Shown: piece after piece, positions 1 to 9,772 of the stretch
How the letters are laid out: each line of letters starts with the position of its first letter
Numbering within the stretch: the stretch's first letter is position 1
DNA from: Planctomycetota bacterium
GTDB taxonomy: Bacteria > Planctomycetota > Phycisphaerae > WQYP01
Assembly: GCA_021852275.1 (NCBI GenBank)
Contig: JAJZNX010000172.1
Location: forward strand, 1 to 32,285
Reading direction: 5' to 3'
DNA length: 32,285 bases
Notes under the pieces: generated by a model
The model's database searches: none
Seen by the model: the letters and a program-made list of their open reading frames with translations, nothing else
What the model was told of the DNA's origin: nothing
Made by a program: the position numbers and the translations under genes

Positions 1-337
1 GAAATCAGGCTTTTCGGCTTCATCAAAAATGGCAAAAGTCGAGCTAAGGGGCCGCGCACAAATAACTTCACACTTTCCGACTGGTTCTTTTGGCCGCGGG
101 CGTCGTTGTTCGCTCCTTACAGACCCATTGGTAGGGTATGCGCGTCGCTTGAGCCTTGCCGGCGGCCAAAACTCCTGCGCCGTAAAATATGAATTTATTT
201 TTGTGCGGCCCCAAATGGGCGAGTTCAAGGGTTGGCCATGGGGGTTCTTTCGCTAACGGCCAGCGCAGTGTAGAATGGCTACAGGTATTGGTTTCTCCCG
301 AAATGGGAATAGAGGTTACCACAAGGAAATGAGTTTG
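1..337. other. Leader/intergenic region before the S1 gene
   Basis: No convincing gene is seen. All listed ORFs here are short and lack family resemblance; frame 3 has a stop at 45-47 that could be the tail of an upstream gene, but too little is present to say. The region holds the nested inverted repeat at 48-212 and a possible -10 box, TAGAAT at 271-276, with no good -35. If that box is used, translation of the S1 protein cannot begin at the ATG at 275. Confidence 0.4.
48..212. repeat. Nested inverted repeat, candidate structured RNA
   Basis: Two helices nest inside each other. The outer arms are GGGGCCGC-GC-ACAAATAA (48-65) and TTATTTTTGTGCGGCCCC (195-212), which pair apart from a small bulge. 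The inner arms are TTTTGGCCGCGGGC (88-101) and GCCGGCGGCCAAAA (158-171), 14 pairs with one G/G mismatch. Between them lie near-symmetric internal loops of about 22 and 23 bases, and ACCC/GGGT (123-126/134-137) could form an apical hairpin. The rod with a central bubble resembles 6S RNA in outline and length, but no 6S sequence motif was recognised. It could equally be a small non-autonomous mobile element, although no target-site duplication is visible. Strand is not determined, and no T-tract follows either arm directly. Confidence 0.5.
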
Positions 338-1726
338 ATGGCGTTTAGCTCACAATTCAATGAAAATCGTAATCCTCCACCGGAAGTAAAGCCGGCCTTG
401 GAAGAGTTAGACCAAGCCGTGATTGAAGCGATGCAGGGCTTGACAATTGAAGATCTTATGGCCGAGGCGCTGTCGCGTCCGGAGGGTGTCAGCGCAACGG
501 GTTTGGATACCAGCCGACCGCTGCGTGGGGGCCGTCCGACCACGGTACAAGCGATAGAGGCGGCACCAACCGGTACGGCCCGGAGTCGCAAAGGACGTGT
601 GGTGAGCATTCGCGATCGGAGTGTGTTTGTGGACCTGGGGGGCAAGTCGCAGGGTATTGCGGGGCTGGATCAATTTGAATCTCAGCCTGGTGAGCCGGCG
701 GTGGAACCGGTGGAAGTGGGGCGGGAGTATGAATTTATTTATACCGGCTATGATGCCCGCGAAGGGCTGATTCTTCTGGCCCGCAAGGGGGCGATCAACC
801 ATGGAGGGTTGGAGCAACTGCGCGCAGGCGACACGGTAGAAGCGATGGTGGAGGCCGCCAACAAAGGCGGCCTGGAAATGCGTCTGAAAAATTCGCGGGC
901 TTTTATGCCCGCAGGCCAGGTTGACATCCGGTTCTGCCCGGACCTGTCGGTTTTTGTCGGTGAGAAAATGCGTTGCCGGGTCATCGAAATTGATCTAAGC
1001 TCCAACAAGCTGGTGGTGAGCCGCCGGGAATTGCTGGAAGAAGAGCAGGCCAAGCTGCGGGAAAAAACCTGGGGCGAACTGGCTACGGGGCAAATTCGGG
1101 AAGGGCGGGTACTAAGCGTGCAGCCATACGGGGCGTTTGTGGATTTGGGCGGAGTGGACGGGTTATTACACGTATCGGCGATGAGCCATAGTCGCGTTTC
1201 GGATCCCAACAAGGTGGTGAAGGTGGGCGATGTGGTACAAGTGATGGTGTTGGGAATTGATACAGAAAAGCAGCGAGTGTCGCTGGGACTTAAGCAGTTG
1301 ATGAAGGATCCCTGGTCAACTGTGGCCGCAGATTTTCCCGTAGGAACAAAGGTATCGGGTGTGGTCAACCGGATTTTGGATTTTGGCGCGTTTGTGGAAT
1401 TGGCCACGGGTGTAGATGGGCTGGTACATATTTCAGAAATTTCCCAGCGGCACATTACACGAGTGAGTGAAGAAATCCAGGTGGGGCAGAAGATCGAGGC
1501 CAAGGTACTCGCGATCGACCTGGAAAAAAAGCGGATCAGTTTATCCATAGCCCAGGTGCAGCGCGACAAGAGTTCGGCAGAATCGGTGGCAGAGGGAGAC
1601 CGGCAAGCTGCAACAACACCATCAGGATCACCGGATACGCCGGCGGCGGAGGGTGCTAAGACTGGAGCGGCGGGCAAAATGCCCGCCAAGATGGTACGGA
1701 AAGCACCGTTGAAAGGCGGCCTGTAG
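338..1726 (+). CDS. S1 RNA-binding domain protein (30S ribosomal protein S1-like)
   Basis: The protein has an acidic, low-complexity N-terminus of about 80 residues followed by four S1 (OB-fold) repeats. Repeats 3 and 4 are canonical: each has a GAFVDLGG or GAFVELATG strand followed by DGLLHVS or DGLVHIS, and ends in the typical KRISLS strand. Repeat 1 (GRVVSIRDRSVFVDLGG) and repeat 2 are more diverged. The C-terminal tail is Ala/Pro/Lys-rich. Four-repeat S1 proteins bind mRNA on the 30S subunit in many bacteria; this may be the bS1 protein itself or a paralogue, since the six-repeat proteobacterial layout is absent. The ORF track starts at 275, but AAGGA at 323-327 fits the ATG at 338 (spacing 10) better than those at 275 or 329. 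It precedes the atp operon, which has its own promoter. Confidence 0.85.
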   Translation: MAFSSQFNENRNPPPEVKPALEELDQAVIEAMQGLTIEDLMAEALSRPEGVSATGLDTSRPLRGGRPTTVQAIEAAPTGTARSRKGRVVSIRDRSVFVDLGGKSQGIAGLDQFESQPGEPAVEPVEVGREYEFIYTGYDAREGLILLARKGAINHGGLEQLRAGDTVEAMVEAANKGGLEMRLKNSRAFMPAGQVDIRFCPDLSVFVGEKMRCRVIEIDLSSNKLVVSRRELLEEEQAKLREKTWGELATGQIREGRVLSVQPYGAFVDLGGVDGLLHVSAMSHSRVSDPNKVVKVGDVVQVMVLGIDTEKQRVSLGLKQLMKDPWSTVAADFPVGTKVSGVVNRILDFGAFVELATGVDGLVHISEISQRHITRVSEEIQVGQKIEAKVLAIDLEKKRISLSIAQVQRDKSSAESVAEGDRQAATTPSGSPDTPAAEGAKTGAAGKMPAKMVRKAPLKGGL

Positions 1727-1789
1727 AACGTTGGGTTGCGGACTTGGAATGCCGCGGCGCAGGAATCAAGTAATTTAGTAAGAAATCTG

Positions 1790-1818
1790 TTGACAAACAT
1801 TGTGAAAAATATTACAAT
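1790..1818 (+). promoter_or_regulatory. Sigma70-type promoter of the atp operon
   Basis: TTGACA (1790-1795), a 17-base spacer and TACAAT (1813-1818) form an almost perfect housekeeping promoter. Transcription should start near 1825, giving a leader of about 20 bases with GAAGG at 1833-1837 ahead of the first ATG. It is the clearest promoter in the window and the obvious driver of the whole atp operon. Confidence 0.85.
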
Positions 1819-1821
1819 GTT
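1796..1821. promoter_or_regulatory. Palindromic operator in the atp promoter, Rex-box-like
   Basis: AACATTGT (1796-1803) and ACAATGTT (1814-1821) are perfect 8-base inverted arms around a 10-base centre. The inner 18 bases, TTGTGAAAAATATTACAA (1800-1817), match the published Rex consensus TTGTGAAnnnnTTCACAA at 12 of 14 defined positions. The site covers most of the promoter spacer and the -10 box, so a bound protein would block RNA polymerase. Assignment to Rex is inferred from the motif only; no rex gene lies in this window. Confidence 0.5.
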
Positions 1822-1845
1822 AGTCCGCGGTCGAAGGTGACGGCC

Positions 1846-2202
1846 ATGGAAGAAGATGGGCCTAAGAAGGAAATACCCTCCGGCGGCGCGCAATCCGCGA
1901 TGAATCGGCTGGAAAAACATGCCGAAGATCGCATGCATTCAGGCTCATCTAACCGCAGTGGAGCCGGCAGAGGCGGTTTGCAGCGTTTTGCGGGGATGGG
2001 GTTTGAGTTTCTCGCCGTTATTTTAGTATTCGGATTGATTGGCCAGTGGCTGGATAAAAAATTTCAATGGCACGGAGTGGCCACCGTAATAGCCGTAAGT
2101 GTCGCGGCGATTGGTGACCTGTACTTGCAGATAAAAATACTCTTGAAGACGGATCACAAGGAAACAAAAATTTCAAGACCCGATCAGGATGGTGATGAAT
2201 AA
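1846..2202 (+). CDS. atpZ: AtpZ/AtpI family ATP synthase accessory protein
   Basis: This is a small membrane protein. A charged, soluble N-terminal stretch of about 45 residues is followed by two predicted membrane helices, the first beginning near GFEFLAVILVFGLIGQWLD and the second near VATVIAVSVAAIGDLYLQI. The G-QWLDKKF pattern between them is typical of the family once called 'ATPase gene 1' (AtpZ), which accompanies F-type synthases and is proposed to help c-ring assembly or Mg2+ supply. The ATG at 1846 is chosen over the GTG at 1837 because GAAGG (1833-1837) is spaced correctly. Its stop overlaps the start of the next gene, which suggests translational coupling. Confidence 0.75.
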   Translation: MEEDGPKKEIPSGGAQSAMNRLEKHAEDRMHSGSSNRSGAGRGGLQRFAGMGFEFLAVILVFGLIGQWLDKKFQWHGVATVIAVSVAAIGDLYLQIKILLKTDHKETKISRPDQDGDE

Positions 2203-2623
2203 TCCACAAAAAGCAGAGGCGATCAGTTCAATGTGGCTGCGGCTTGGTTTGGCGGCTACGCCGGTGGCGGCCGTTGGAACTGTGATGCTGTTGGCGTCAT
2301 GTGCATTATTGCTGTTGCATCGGCCGCTGCATCTACAAGAGATGCTGGATGCCGCGGTGGTGAGCGTGGTGGTGGGTTTGCTGGCCGTTGCACCGATGGT
2401 GATATTGATCGGGCGCAGCGCCATATTACTGTTGCGTTGTGCGGTGCTGGCGAACATGACGCGGTTGGTGGGTGTAGCCGTTGGGGCGGTGGTGATCATT
2501 GCTTTTTCGCCGGTGCATTTGCAGAAAACAGTGGTGTTGCTGTGGCTTGTGGCTTTTTATTTTGTGTTGCTCATTGCCGAATCGGTGGTGTCCTCGTGGG
2601 TCATCAAACATTCCAAGGTGTAG
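2195..2623 (+). CDS. atpI: AtpI-like membrane protein of the ATP synthase operon
   Basis: A protein of about 142 residues, almost entirely hydrophobic, with four predicted membrane helices (roughly residues 15-40, 50-75, 80-103 and 110-135). Position in the operon between atpZ and atpB, size and topology fit the ATP synthase I (AtpI/UncI) family, whose members aid c-ring assembly. Sequence similarity alone is weak, so the assignment leans on context. AGGA at 2186-2189 suits the ATG at 2195; the ATG at 2189 would also read in frame. The start overlaps the end of atpZ. The 150-base gap to atpB holds only a small CGGCC/GGCCG hairpin (2633-2647). Confidence 0.6.
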   Translation: MNNPQKAEAISSMWLRLGLAATPVAAVGTVMLLASCALLLLHRPLHLQEMLDAAVVSVVVGLLAVAPMVILIGRSAILLLRCAVLANMTRLVGVAVGAVVIIAFSPVHLQKTVVLLWLVAFYFVLLIAESVVSSWVIKHSKV

Positions 2624-2773
2624 ATTGTGATGCGGCCGGGAAGGCCGTCGATAACAGGTTCATTTGACGAGCTGCGGCACATCAGGTAAAAGAATCGCCC
2701 CGGCGCTGCTCTGGCGGGTGGCAACGGGATTGATGAATGGGCGGCAGGTTGGAACCGGATTTTAGAAGTGCTT

Positions 2774-3757
2774 ATGAATGTTGTTGTGCCAGTGACTGCC
2801 AGTAGTTTACCGCTGGCCGGCGTGAACGTACTTAGCGGAACTGTTGCGCACCGTTTGTGGTCCCATCCGATGTTTTCCATCCTGGGAAAACCAGTCTATT
2901 TCAGCAGCGATATTTTGATGTTGTTGTTGTCGGCCGGTCTGATGCTGGTCATTTTCCCGACTATGGCGCATCGCCTGAAAAAGCACCCGGTGCCGACCGG
3001 ATTTCGTAACTTTTTTGAGGCCGTTCTGGTATTTCTGCAGCGTGATACTTTTGAGCCGATGCTGGGGAAATGGGCTTCTGTATTTACACCTTACCTATGG
3101 ACGGCTTTTTTCTTTATCTTGTTTGCCGATCTCTTCGGCATGTTGCCGGTGGATGAACTGGTAACCCTGTTCAACGCGGCTTTTGGTACGCACATTCCGG
3201 CATTCTGGGGCGATGCAACGGGCAATTTGACGGTTACGGCTACCTTGGCAGTATGCACGTTTGTAACGGTGCATGTGTCGGGGTTGTCCGCTTTTATCCG
3301 TCACGCCCGCAACCGACATCAACCTCATGCTCAGGAACACAGCCATGGACATCATGTTCATGCTGCAGCCATGGCGGAAGGCCCCCGTCGCATGTGGCCG
3401 GTAGCGGCAGTGGTGGGAGTTAGCAACTACTTTAAACACCTGGTTCCCCCCGGCGTGCCATGGGTGATTTGGCCGCTGATTTTTGTGCTGGAATTATTGG
3501 GTATGTTCGTAAAGCCGCTGGCCTTGTGCATGCGTCTTTTTGCAGTGATGATGTCCGGGCCGCTGGTGGTGGCGGTGCTGGTAAGCATCACATTTGCGCT
3601 GGGCGGCGCTCTGGCCCGGACAACGGCGGCTATTCCGGTGATTTTTTCAGGGACAGCGTTTGAGGCGCTGCATCTGCTGGAAGCCTTTCTACAGGCCTAT
3701 ATCTTTACACTGCTGAGTGCGGCTTACATCGCGGAAGCGGTTTCCCTGGAACATTAA
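2774..3757 (+). CDS. atpB: ATP synthase Fo subunit a
   Basis: The membrane-embedded a subunit forms the proton half-channels facing the c-ring. The 327-residue protein has an N-terminal region ending in SDILMLLLSAGLMLVIF, further helices, and the conserved C-terminal pair: PLALCMRLF carrying the essential Arg (about residue 254) and LLEAFLQAYIFTLLSAAYIAEA with the conserved Gln (about 307) and a His at about 300. Two things are odd. A loop at about residues 177-196 is very rich in histidine (eight or nine His). Also, the usual RLF-G/A-NM-xx-G-E/H signature reads RLFAVMMSGP, so the Asn and the acidic/His position are lost. The ATG at 2774 follows GAAG; the ORF-track GTG at 2768 is an alternative. 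Confidence 0.93.
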   Translation: MNVVVPVTASSLPLAGVNVLSGTVAHRLWSHPMFSILGKPVYFSSDILMLLLSAGLMLVIFPTMAHRLKKHPVPTGFRNFFEAVLVFLQRDTFEPMLGKWASVFTPYLWTAFFFILFADLFGMLPVDELVTLFNAAFGTHIPAFWGDATGNLTVTATLAVCTFVTVHVSGLSAFIRHARNRHQPHAQEHSHGHHVHAAAMAEGPRRMWPVAAVVGVSNYFKHLVPPGVPWVIWPLIFVLELLGMFVKPLALCMRLFAVMMSGPLVVAVLVSITFALGGALARTTAAIPVIFSGTAFEALHLLEAFLQAYIFTLLSAAYIAEAVSLEH

Positions 3758-3835
3758 ACATCCAACTATCGTCGGCCACGGTGTTGTGGCGGCGGGTGAA
3801 TTCAGGAAGGTCTTCAATAATCAGGAGTAAATACG

Positions 3836-4171
3836 ATGGATCCAACAACAACGATGCAGGCAACCCAGGCGGCGGCGGCCACCGGCCACGCGGTGGCTCA
3901 TGGCCTGGCTCAGGGAGCCAATTCCATGCATGAGCTGACCGAAGCCATTCAGGTGGCGGGAGCCTTAATTGGCGGTGGAGCTGGTGTAGGTGGCGCGGGT
4001 GCCGGCGTGGGTGCCATCGGCGGCAGCATGTGCGAAGCGACGGCTCGTCAGCCGGAACTGATTAACGTCATCCGCACCCAATTCTTTCTGGCGGCAGCTA
4101 TTATTGAAGGTTTTACCTTTTTGCTGCTGGTGCTGGTGATGATCGTGCTGATCCGCAATGGCGGGCTGTAA
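3836..4171 (+). CDS. atpE: ATP synthase Fo subunit c
   Basis: This is the c-ring proteolipid, 111 residues against a usual 70-90, because of an extra Ala/Gly/His-rich N-terminal stretch of about 35 residues. Helix 1 is packed with glycines (GGGAGVGGAGAGVGAIGG), the cytoplasmic loop is ARQPEL, and helix 2 carries the ion-binding Glu at about residue 91 (AAAIIEGFTF). The residue after this Glu is Gly rather than the Ser/Thr expected in Na+-binding rings, so proton coupling is inferred. The CAGGAG box sits 8 bases before the ATG. The N-terminal extension might be a cleaved targeting segment, but it is not a clear signal peptide. Confidence 0.93.
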   Translation: MDPTTTMQATQAAAATGHAVAHGLAQGANSMHELTEAIQVAGALIGGGAGVGGAGAGVGAIGGSMCEATARQPELINVIRTQFFLAAAIIEGFTFLLLVLVMIVLIRNGGL

Positions 4172-4261
4172 GCTACCAGGGATCAAGCTCGCGGATCGAG
4201 GCGATTGACACCGATCCCACAGTGAACTGCAGTGTAAAGCCATCAAATAAGGACTTTGGCT

Positions 4262-4912
4262 ATGAATATGATATTCAGGCAGATAATATCCATGCCGCTA
4301 TTAAGCCGATTGCTCACCGGCGCGGGGGCGACGGCTATGTTGGCGCTGGTGGCAATGGTAAACCCGGTGCAGGCAGCCGTGGCTCATTCCGGCGGTGGGG
4401 CGGCCAATGCCGGTGCCAGACTGATGTCGATCAATGCGGGTATGGCATTGATTACCCTGGTTATATTTGTGGTTTTATTGGTGGTGTTGAGCCGATTTGC
4501 CTGGCGGCCCCTCATTGCAGGCCTGAACCGTCGGGAAAATGCCATTCGCGAAAGCGTGCAGGCCGCCGCCGCCGCCCAGGCCCAGGTGGAACAAACGCGC
4601 AAACAACTGGAAGAAAAAATTGCCGAGGTACAGCGGCAAGCGTCCCAGCAGCTTCAACAGGCAAAAGTGGATGCATCCAAGGCGGCGGATGCCATTCACC
4701 AGCGGGCAGAGGCGGACGCTCGGGCCTTGAAGGAGCAAGCCTTACGTGATATTGAATCGGCCAAGCAGCAAGCCTTGGGTGAAATAGCCCGTCAAGCAGC
4801 CGATTTAAGTGTCCAGATCGCGTCACGCATCATAGAGCGGGAAATTAATGCCGCAGATCAGCGGAAGTTTCTGGACGAATCTTTGGCGCAGTTAACGGTC
4901 AGTGTGAATTAA
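4262..4912 (+). CDS. atpF: ATP synthase Fo subunit b
   Basis: Subunit b forms the peripheral stalk that holds F1 against the a subunit. The protein begins with what looks like a cleavable signal peptide (hydrophobic stretch ending in NPVQA), then a short linker, one membrane helix (ALITLVIFVVLLVVLSRF) and a long Gln/Ala/Glu-rich coiled coil to the C-terminus. An N-terminal signal sequence before the membrane anchor is unusual compared with E. coli b, though reported for b subunits of several phyla. AAGGA (4249-4253) fits the ATG at 4262, 8 bases downstream; the ORF-track TTG at 4256 is less likely. Confidence 0.9.
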   Translation: MNMIFRQIISMPLLSRLLTGAGATAMLALVAMVNPVQAAVAHSGGGAANAGARLMSINAGMALITLVIFVVLLVVLSRFAWRPLIAGLNRRENAIRESVQAAAAAQAQVEQTRKQLEEKIAEVQRQASQQLQQAKVDASKAADAIHQRAEADARALKEQALRDIESAKQQALGEIARQAADLSVQIASRIIEREINAADQRKFLDESLAQLTVSVN

Positions 4913-4943
4913 ACGGCGGCCACGCGGCTGTTGGTGGAGTTTT

Positions 4944-5537
4944 ATGGAACCCAGAGAATCCGAACTGTTGATGGTGGGGCGCGTCTATGCCACTGCACTT
5001 TACGATGCGGCACTGGCTGCGGGAAAACTTGCCGACATTGTCGCGGATATGACCGCTCTGGGCCAACTGTTGGCGGCTACGCCACGGTTGAAGGCTTTTC
5101 TCAAGGTGGCAACCATTGGATCCCGGGAAAAGCGCAAGCTCCTCGACGATGCATTAGCCGGCAAGTTGGAGGGGATGACGCTGGCGGTGTTTCACGCCAT
5201 GGCCCGGCGCGACCGGTTGGATCTGCTGCCGGAGTTTATTGCAGCGTTTGCAGCGATTCACGATGAAAGGTCGAATCGCGTCGTACTGGAGGTTGTTTCG
5301 GCTGTTCCGATTGACTCAACCCGACAGGAACAGATTCGAACGGCCGTGGCCAAAGCGGTGGGACGTGAAGTAATACTGAAAGTATCGGTGAATCCGAAAT
5401 TGCTGAGCGGAGCTCAATTTCGTCTGGGGGACTTGTTTGTAGACAATAGTATCAACTACAGACTTGCGGCCATGAAATCATGGCTGCACGCTCAGTTGTT
5501 CTCCCAATTGCGTCCGCAGAAAGCCATTGAAACCTGA
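4944..5537 (+). CDS. atpH: ATP synthase F1 subunit delta
   Basis: Delta caps the alpha3beta3 hexamer and joins it to the b stalk. The 197-residue length is close to the family norm (about 180). The N-terminal helical domain opens with VGRVYATALYDAA, the classic Y-A-AL start of OSCP/delta. The C-terminal part has VVLEVVSAVPID and the family-typical end region with LSGAQFRLGDLFVDNSI, equivalent to GG-xx-i-G-d-xx-D-xS. A GGTGGAG box precedes the ATG by about 5 bases. Confidence 0.92.
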   Translation: MEPRESELLMVGRVYATALYDAALAAGKLADIVADMTALGQLLAATPRLKAFLKVATIGSREKRKLLDDALAGKLEGMTLAVFHAMARRDRLDLLPEFIAAFAAIHDERSNRVVLEVVSAVPIDSTRQEQIRTAVAKAVGREVILKVSVNPKLLSGAQFRLGDLFVDNSINYRLAAMKSWLHAQLFSQLRPQKAIET

Positions 5538-5625
5538 TACCGCCGGATGAAGCAGCAGCGGGATGGTTTGATTGAGTGAAACGATAAAAAAGCCAACATG
5601 AAGGTTACTAAGTTCAAGGTGAAAA

Positions 5626-7233
5626 ATGAAATTCAGAGTTGATGAAATTTCGTCTGTCCTGCAAAAAGAAATCGCCACGTTTGAGGACCGGCTCGATGTC
5701 AGTCAGGTCGGCAAGGTGATTGAAGTTGGCGACGGTATAGCGCGTATTTACGGTCTGTCCAACGTGATGGCCGGTGAGATGTTGCAGTTTCGCAACAACC
5801 TGTATGGCCAGGTATTTAACCTGGAAGAAGAGACCGTGGGAGCGGTTATCTTCGGCGATTCCTCGGATATCAAGGAAGGAGATGTGGTCCGCTCTACCGG
5901 TGAACTGCTGTCCGTTCCCGTAGGCCCTGAATTGCTGGGACGTGTAGTCAATTCCATCGGCCAGCCCATGGACGGGGGCAGCCCCATTGTAACTGCTCAG
6001 CGCCGTAAGGTGGACATCATCGCTCCTGGTATCGCCGATCGGCAGCCGGTGAAAGAACCGCTGCAAACCGGGGTCAAGGCCATAGACTCAATGATTCCGA
6101 TCGGGCGTGGCCAGCGCGAGCTTATCATCGGAGACCGCAAAACCGGAAAGACGGCGGTGGCGATTGACACCATTATCAATCAGAAAAAGTTTTTTGGCAC
6201 CCCGGACGAAGTGATATGCGTTTATGTGGCCATCGGACAGAAAGAATCCACCGTTGCGGGAGTCGTAGACGTATTACGACGGGTCGGTGCGATGGCCTAC
6301 ACGATTGTAGTGATTGCCGGAGCTTCCGATGCGGCTCCGCTGCAATACATCGCTCCGTATGCTGGCTGCGCTATGGCGGAACATTTCATGTGGCAGGGCA
6401 AAGCCACGCTTTGCGTTTACGATGATCTTTCCAAACAGGCCCAGGCATATCGGCAGTTGTCACTGTTGCTGCGCCGGCCGCCGGGTCGCGAGGCTTATCC
6501 TGGTGACGTATTTTATCTCCACAGCCGCCTGTTGGAGCGTGCCTGTAAACTCTCCAAACAGAATGGCGGAGGCTCGCTGACCGCTTTACCGGTGATTGAA
6601 ACGCAGGAAGGCGAAGTATCCGCCTATATTCCAACCAACGTAATCAGTATTACCGACGGACAGATATATCTGGAACCGGATCTTTTCTACGCGGGTGTAC
6701 GGCCGGCCGTCAATGTGGGTATTTCCGTAAGCCGCGTTGGCGGAGCGGCTCAGATCAAGGCGATGAAACATAAGAAGGTGGCGGCTTCGTTGCGGCTGGA
6801 TTTGGCGGCGTACCGGGCACTGGAGGCGTTCACCCAGATCGGCACGGATTTGGATCAGGCCACACAGAAACAGTTGGATCGCGGTATGCGCATGGTGGAA
6901 ATTCTCAAACAACCGCAGTATCAACCGATGGATGTAGTCGATCAAATTGCCGTGATTTACGCTGCGACCCAGGGATATCTGGATGCCGTTGCGGTGCGTG
7001 AGGTAGGCCGCTGGGAACATGATTTTCTTGAGTATTGGACATCTTCGGGGGCGGATGTTCGCAAGGAACTGATGCAGACGCGAGAATTGACGCCGGCCAT
7101 TGAAGGCAAACTCGTGGAACTGATTAAAAGCTTTTCCAATATCACACCGCTGGTCAAAAAGAAGGTCGAAGGCCTGGATACCAAGCCTGTGGACCAGATG
7201 GTAAAAGAGCAGGTACGAGCGGTGCGGGAGTAA
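5626..7233 (+). CDS. atpA: ATP synthase F1 subunit alpha
   Basis: This is the non-catalytic nucleotide-binding subunit of F1. Its 535 residues include the N-terminal beta-barrel, a P-loop GDRKTGKT at about 169-176, the [27 protein letters not shown] block and [11 protein letters not shown], which carries the arginine finger that reaches the catalytic site on beta. The C-terminal helical domain is complete. AAGGTG lies a few bases before the ATG. The region between about residues 305 and 312 (KQNGGGS) is shorter than in E. coli. Nothing suggests loss of function. Confidence 0.98.
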   Translation: MKFRVDEISSVLQKEIATFEDRLDVSQVGKVIEVGDGIARIYGLSNVMAGEMLQFRNNLYGQVFNLEEETVGAVIFGDSSDIKEGDVVRSTGELLSVPVGPELLGRVVNSIGQPMDGGSPIVTAQRRKVDIIAPGIADRQPVKEPLQTGVKAIDSMIPIGRGQRELIIGDRKTGKTAVAIDTIINQKKFFGTPDEVICVYVAIGQKESTVAGVVDVLRRVGAMAYTIVVIAGASDAAPLQYIAPYAGCAMAEHFMWQGKATLCVYDDLSKQAQAYRQLSLLLRRPPGREAYPGDVFYLHSRLLERACKLSKQNGGGSLTALPVIETQEGEVSAYIPTNVISITDGQIYLEPDLFYAGVRPAVNVGISVSRVGGAAQIKAMKHKKVAASLRLDLAAYRALEAFTQIGTDLDQATQKQLDRGMRMVEILKQPQYQPMDVVDQIAVIYAATQGYLDAVAVREVGRWEHDFLEYWTSSGADVRKELMQTRELTPAIEGKLVELIKSFSNITPLVKKKVEGLDTKPVDQMVKEQVRAVRE

Positions 7234-7292
7234 GGTGATTTCGTGCTGTGCCTGGATCAATAAGCCGGTAACCGGAATAAAGCAGGTAATTC

Positions 7293-8201
7293 ATGTCCAA
7301 TGCCAGAGAAATTGTTAAACGCCGAAAAGCGGTGCGCAACATCCATAAAATCACCAAGGTGATGCAGATGGTGGCTACCGCCCGGTTTCAACGGGCACTC
7401 AAACGCGCCAAGGGTACCCGCCCGTATCTGGAAAAACTCAACGATCTGGTGCAGAACACATTTTTAGGTGCCCATGGTTCGGTGGAAATTTCCCGCCATC
7501 CATTGCTGGTCAGCCGCATGCCTTGCAGTCGCGTGGGTATATTGGTGGTCACCAGCAATCGGGGACTGGCAGGCGGCTATAACAGCCAAATTTTGCGGTT
7601 GGCGATGCAGACGGTTAGGCAGGTGGAACAGGCTGGCGGAGCCGTGGATATTCATGTGGCAGGGCGTAAGGGTGCGGCTTATTTTCGATTCGCGCGGCGC
7701 GAAGCCCAGGCTGCCTATACCAACATCAGCGATAATGCCCGTTTCGAGGAAATTATTCCAGTTGCCCAGCGACTGATGGACGATTACGCGACTCAAAAAA
7801 TTGACGCGGTCAAAATTATTTATATGCGTTTTTTAAGTCTAGGTCAGCAGCGGCCGGTTTGCGTTGATGTGCTGCCGCTGACTGGCGTGGATAATGTGAC
7901 CAATCCGGATTCGTCGGCTGCGCCTTCAGCTTCCCGGATGCGTGCCTGCAGCGAGTATTTTCCGGAGGCGGGCGAGCTGCTGGTGGAGTTGGTGCCCACC
8001 ATGGTTCGCGCCGCAGTTTTTCAAGCCTTTGTGGACGCCTCCGTTTCGGAGCAGATCTCACGCATGATGGCGATGTCCGCGGCAACCGAAAATGCGGAAT
8101 CCATGAACAGACAGTTGACCAGCGAATATAACCGTGCCCGGCAATCGCAGATTACCAGCGAGCTATCGGAACTTATGGGCGGTGTGGAGGCGCTCAAATA
8201 A
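7293..8201 (+). CDS. atpG: ATP synthase F1 subunit gamma
   Basis: Gamma is the rotary central shaft. The N-terminal helix (REIVKRRKAVRNIHKITKVMQMVATARFQRA) and the C-terminal helix (MMAMSAATENAESMNRQLTSEYNRARQSQITSEL) are the two halves of the coiled-coil axle and are both well conserved. The Rossmann-like middle carries SNRGLAGGYN. Length (302) is normal. In most bacteria epsilon binds the foot of this subunit, yet no epsilon gene is found in this operon. Confidence 0.96.
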   Translation: MSNAREIVKRRKAVRNIHKITKVMQMVATARFQRALKRAKGTRPYLEKLNDLVQNTFLGAHGSVEISRHPLLVSRMPCSRVGILVVTSNRGLAGGYNSQILRLAMQTVRQVEQAGGAVDIHVAGRKGAAYFRFARREAQAAYTNISDNARFEEIIPVAQRLMDDYATQKIDAVKIIYMRFLSLGQQRPVCVDVLPLTGVDNVTNPDSSAAPSASRMRACSEYFPEAGELLVELVPTMVRAAVFQAFVDASVSEQISRMMAMSAATENAESMNRQLTSEYNRARQSQITSELSELMGGVEALK

Positions 8202-8315
8202 ATTCTGCGCTCAATGATGCGGGGCAAAAGCCGGATATGGGCGTCCTGGTAACTGAAAATGCGGTTTCGGAACGAAGGTTTCTCCGGGTATGGCAAAATA
8301 GGAAATTGGATTTAA

Positions 8316-9767
<1,452 letters not shown>

Positions 9768-9772
9768 CAGTC

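Noticed and set aside
29-322. Small ORFs at the left edge (29-256 + and 68-322 -)
   Set aside because: Low-quality composition with no recognisable domain; the region is better explained by the nested inverted repeat.
748-1938. 396-residue minus-strand ORF opposite the S1 gene
   Set aside because: Shadow of the S1 gene; the S1 repeats on the + strand are unmistakable.
4222-4749. 175-residue ORF overlapping atpF
   Set aside because: Out-of-frame Gly/Arg-rich translation of atpF; the b-subunit frame has the membrane helix and coiled coil.
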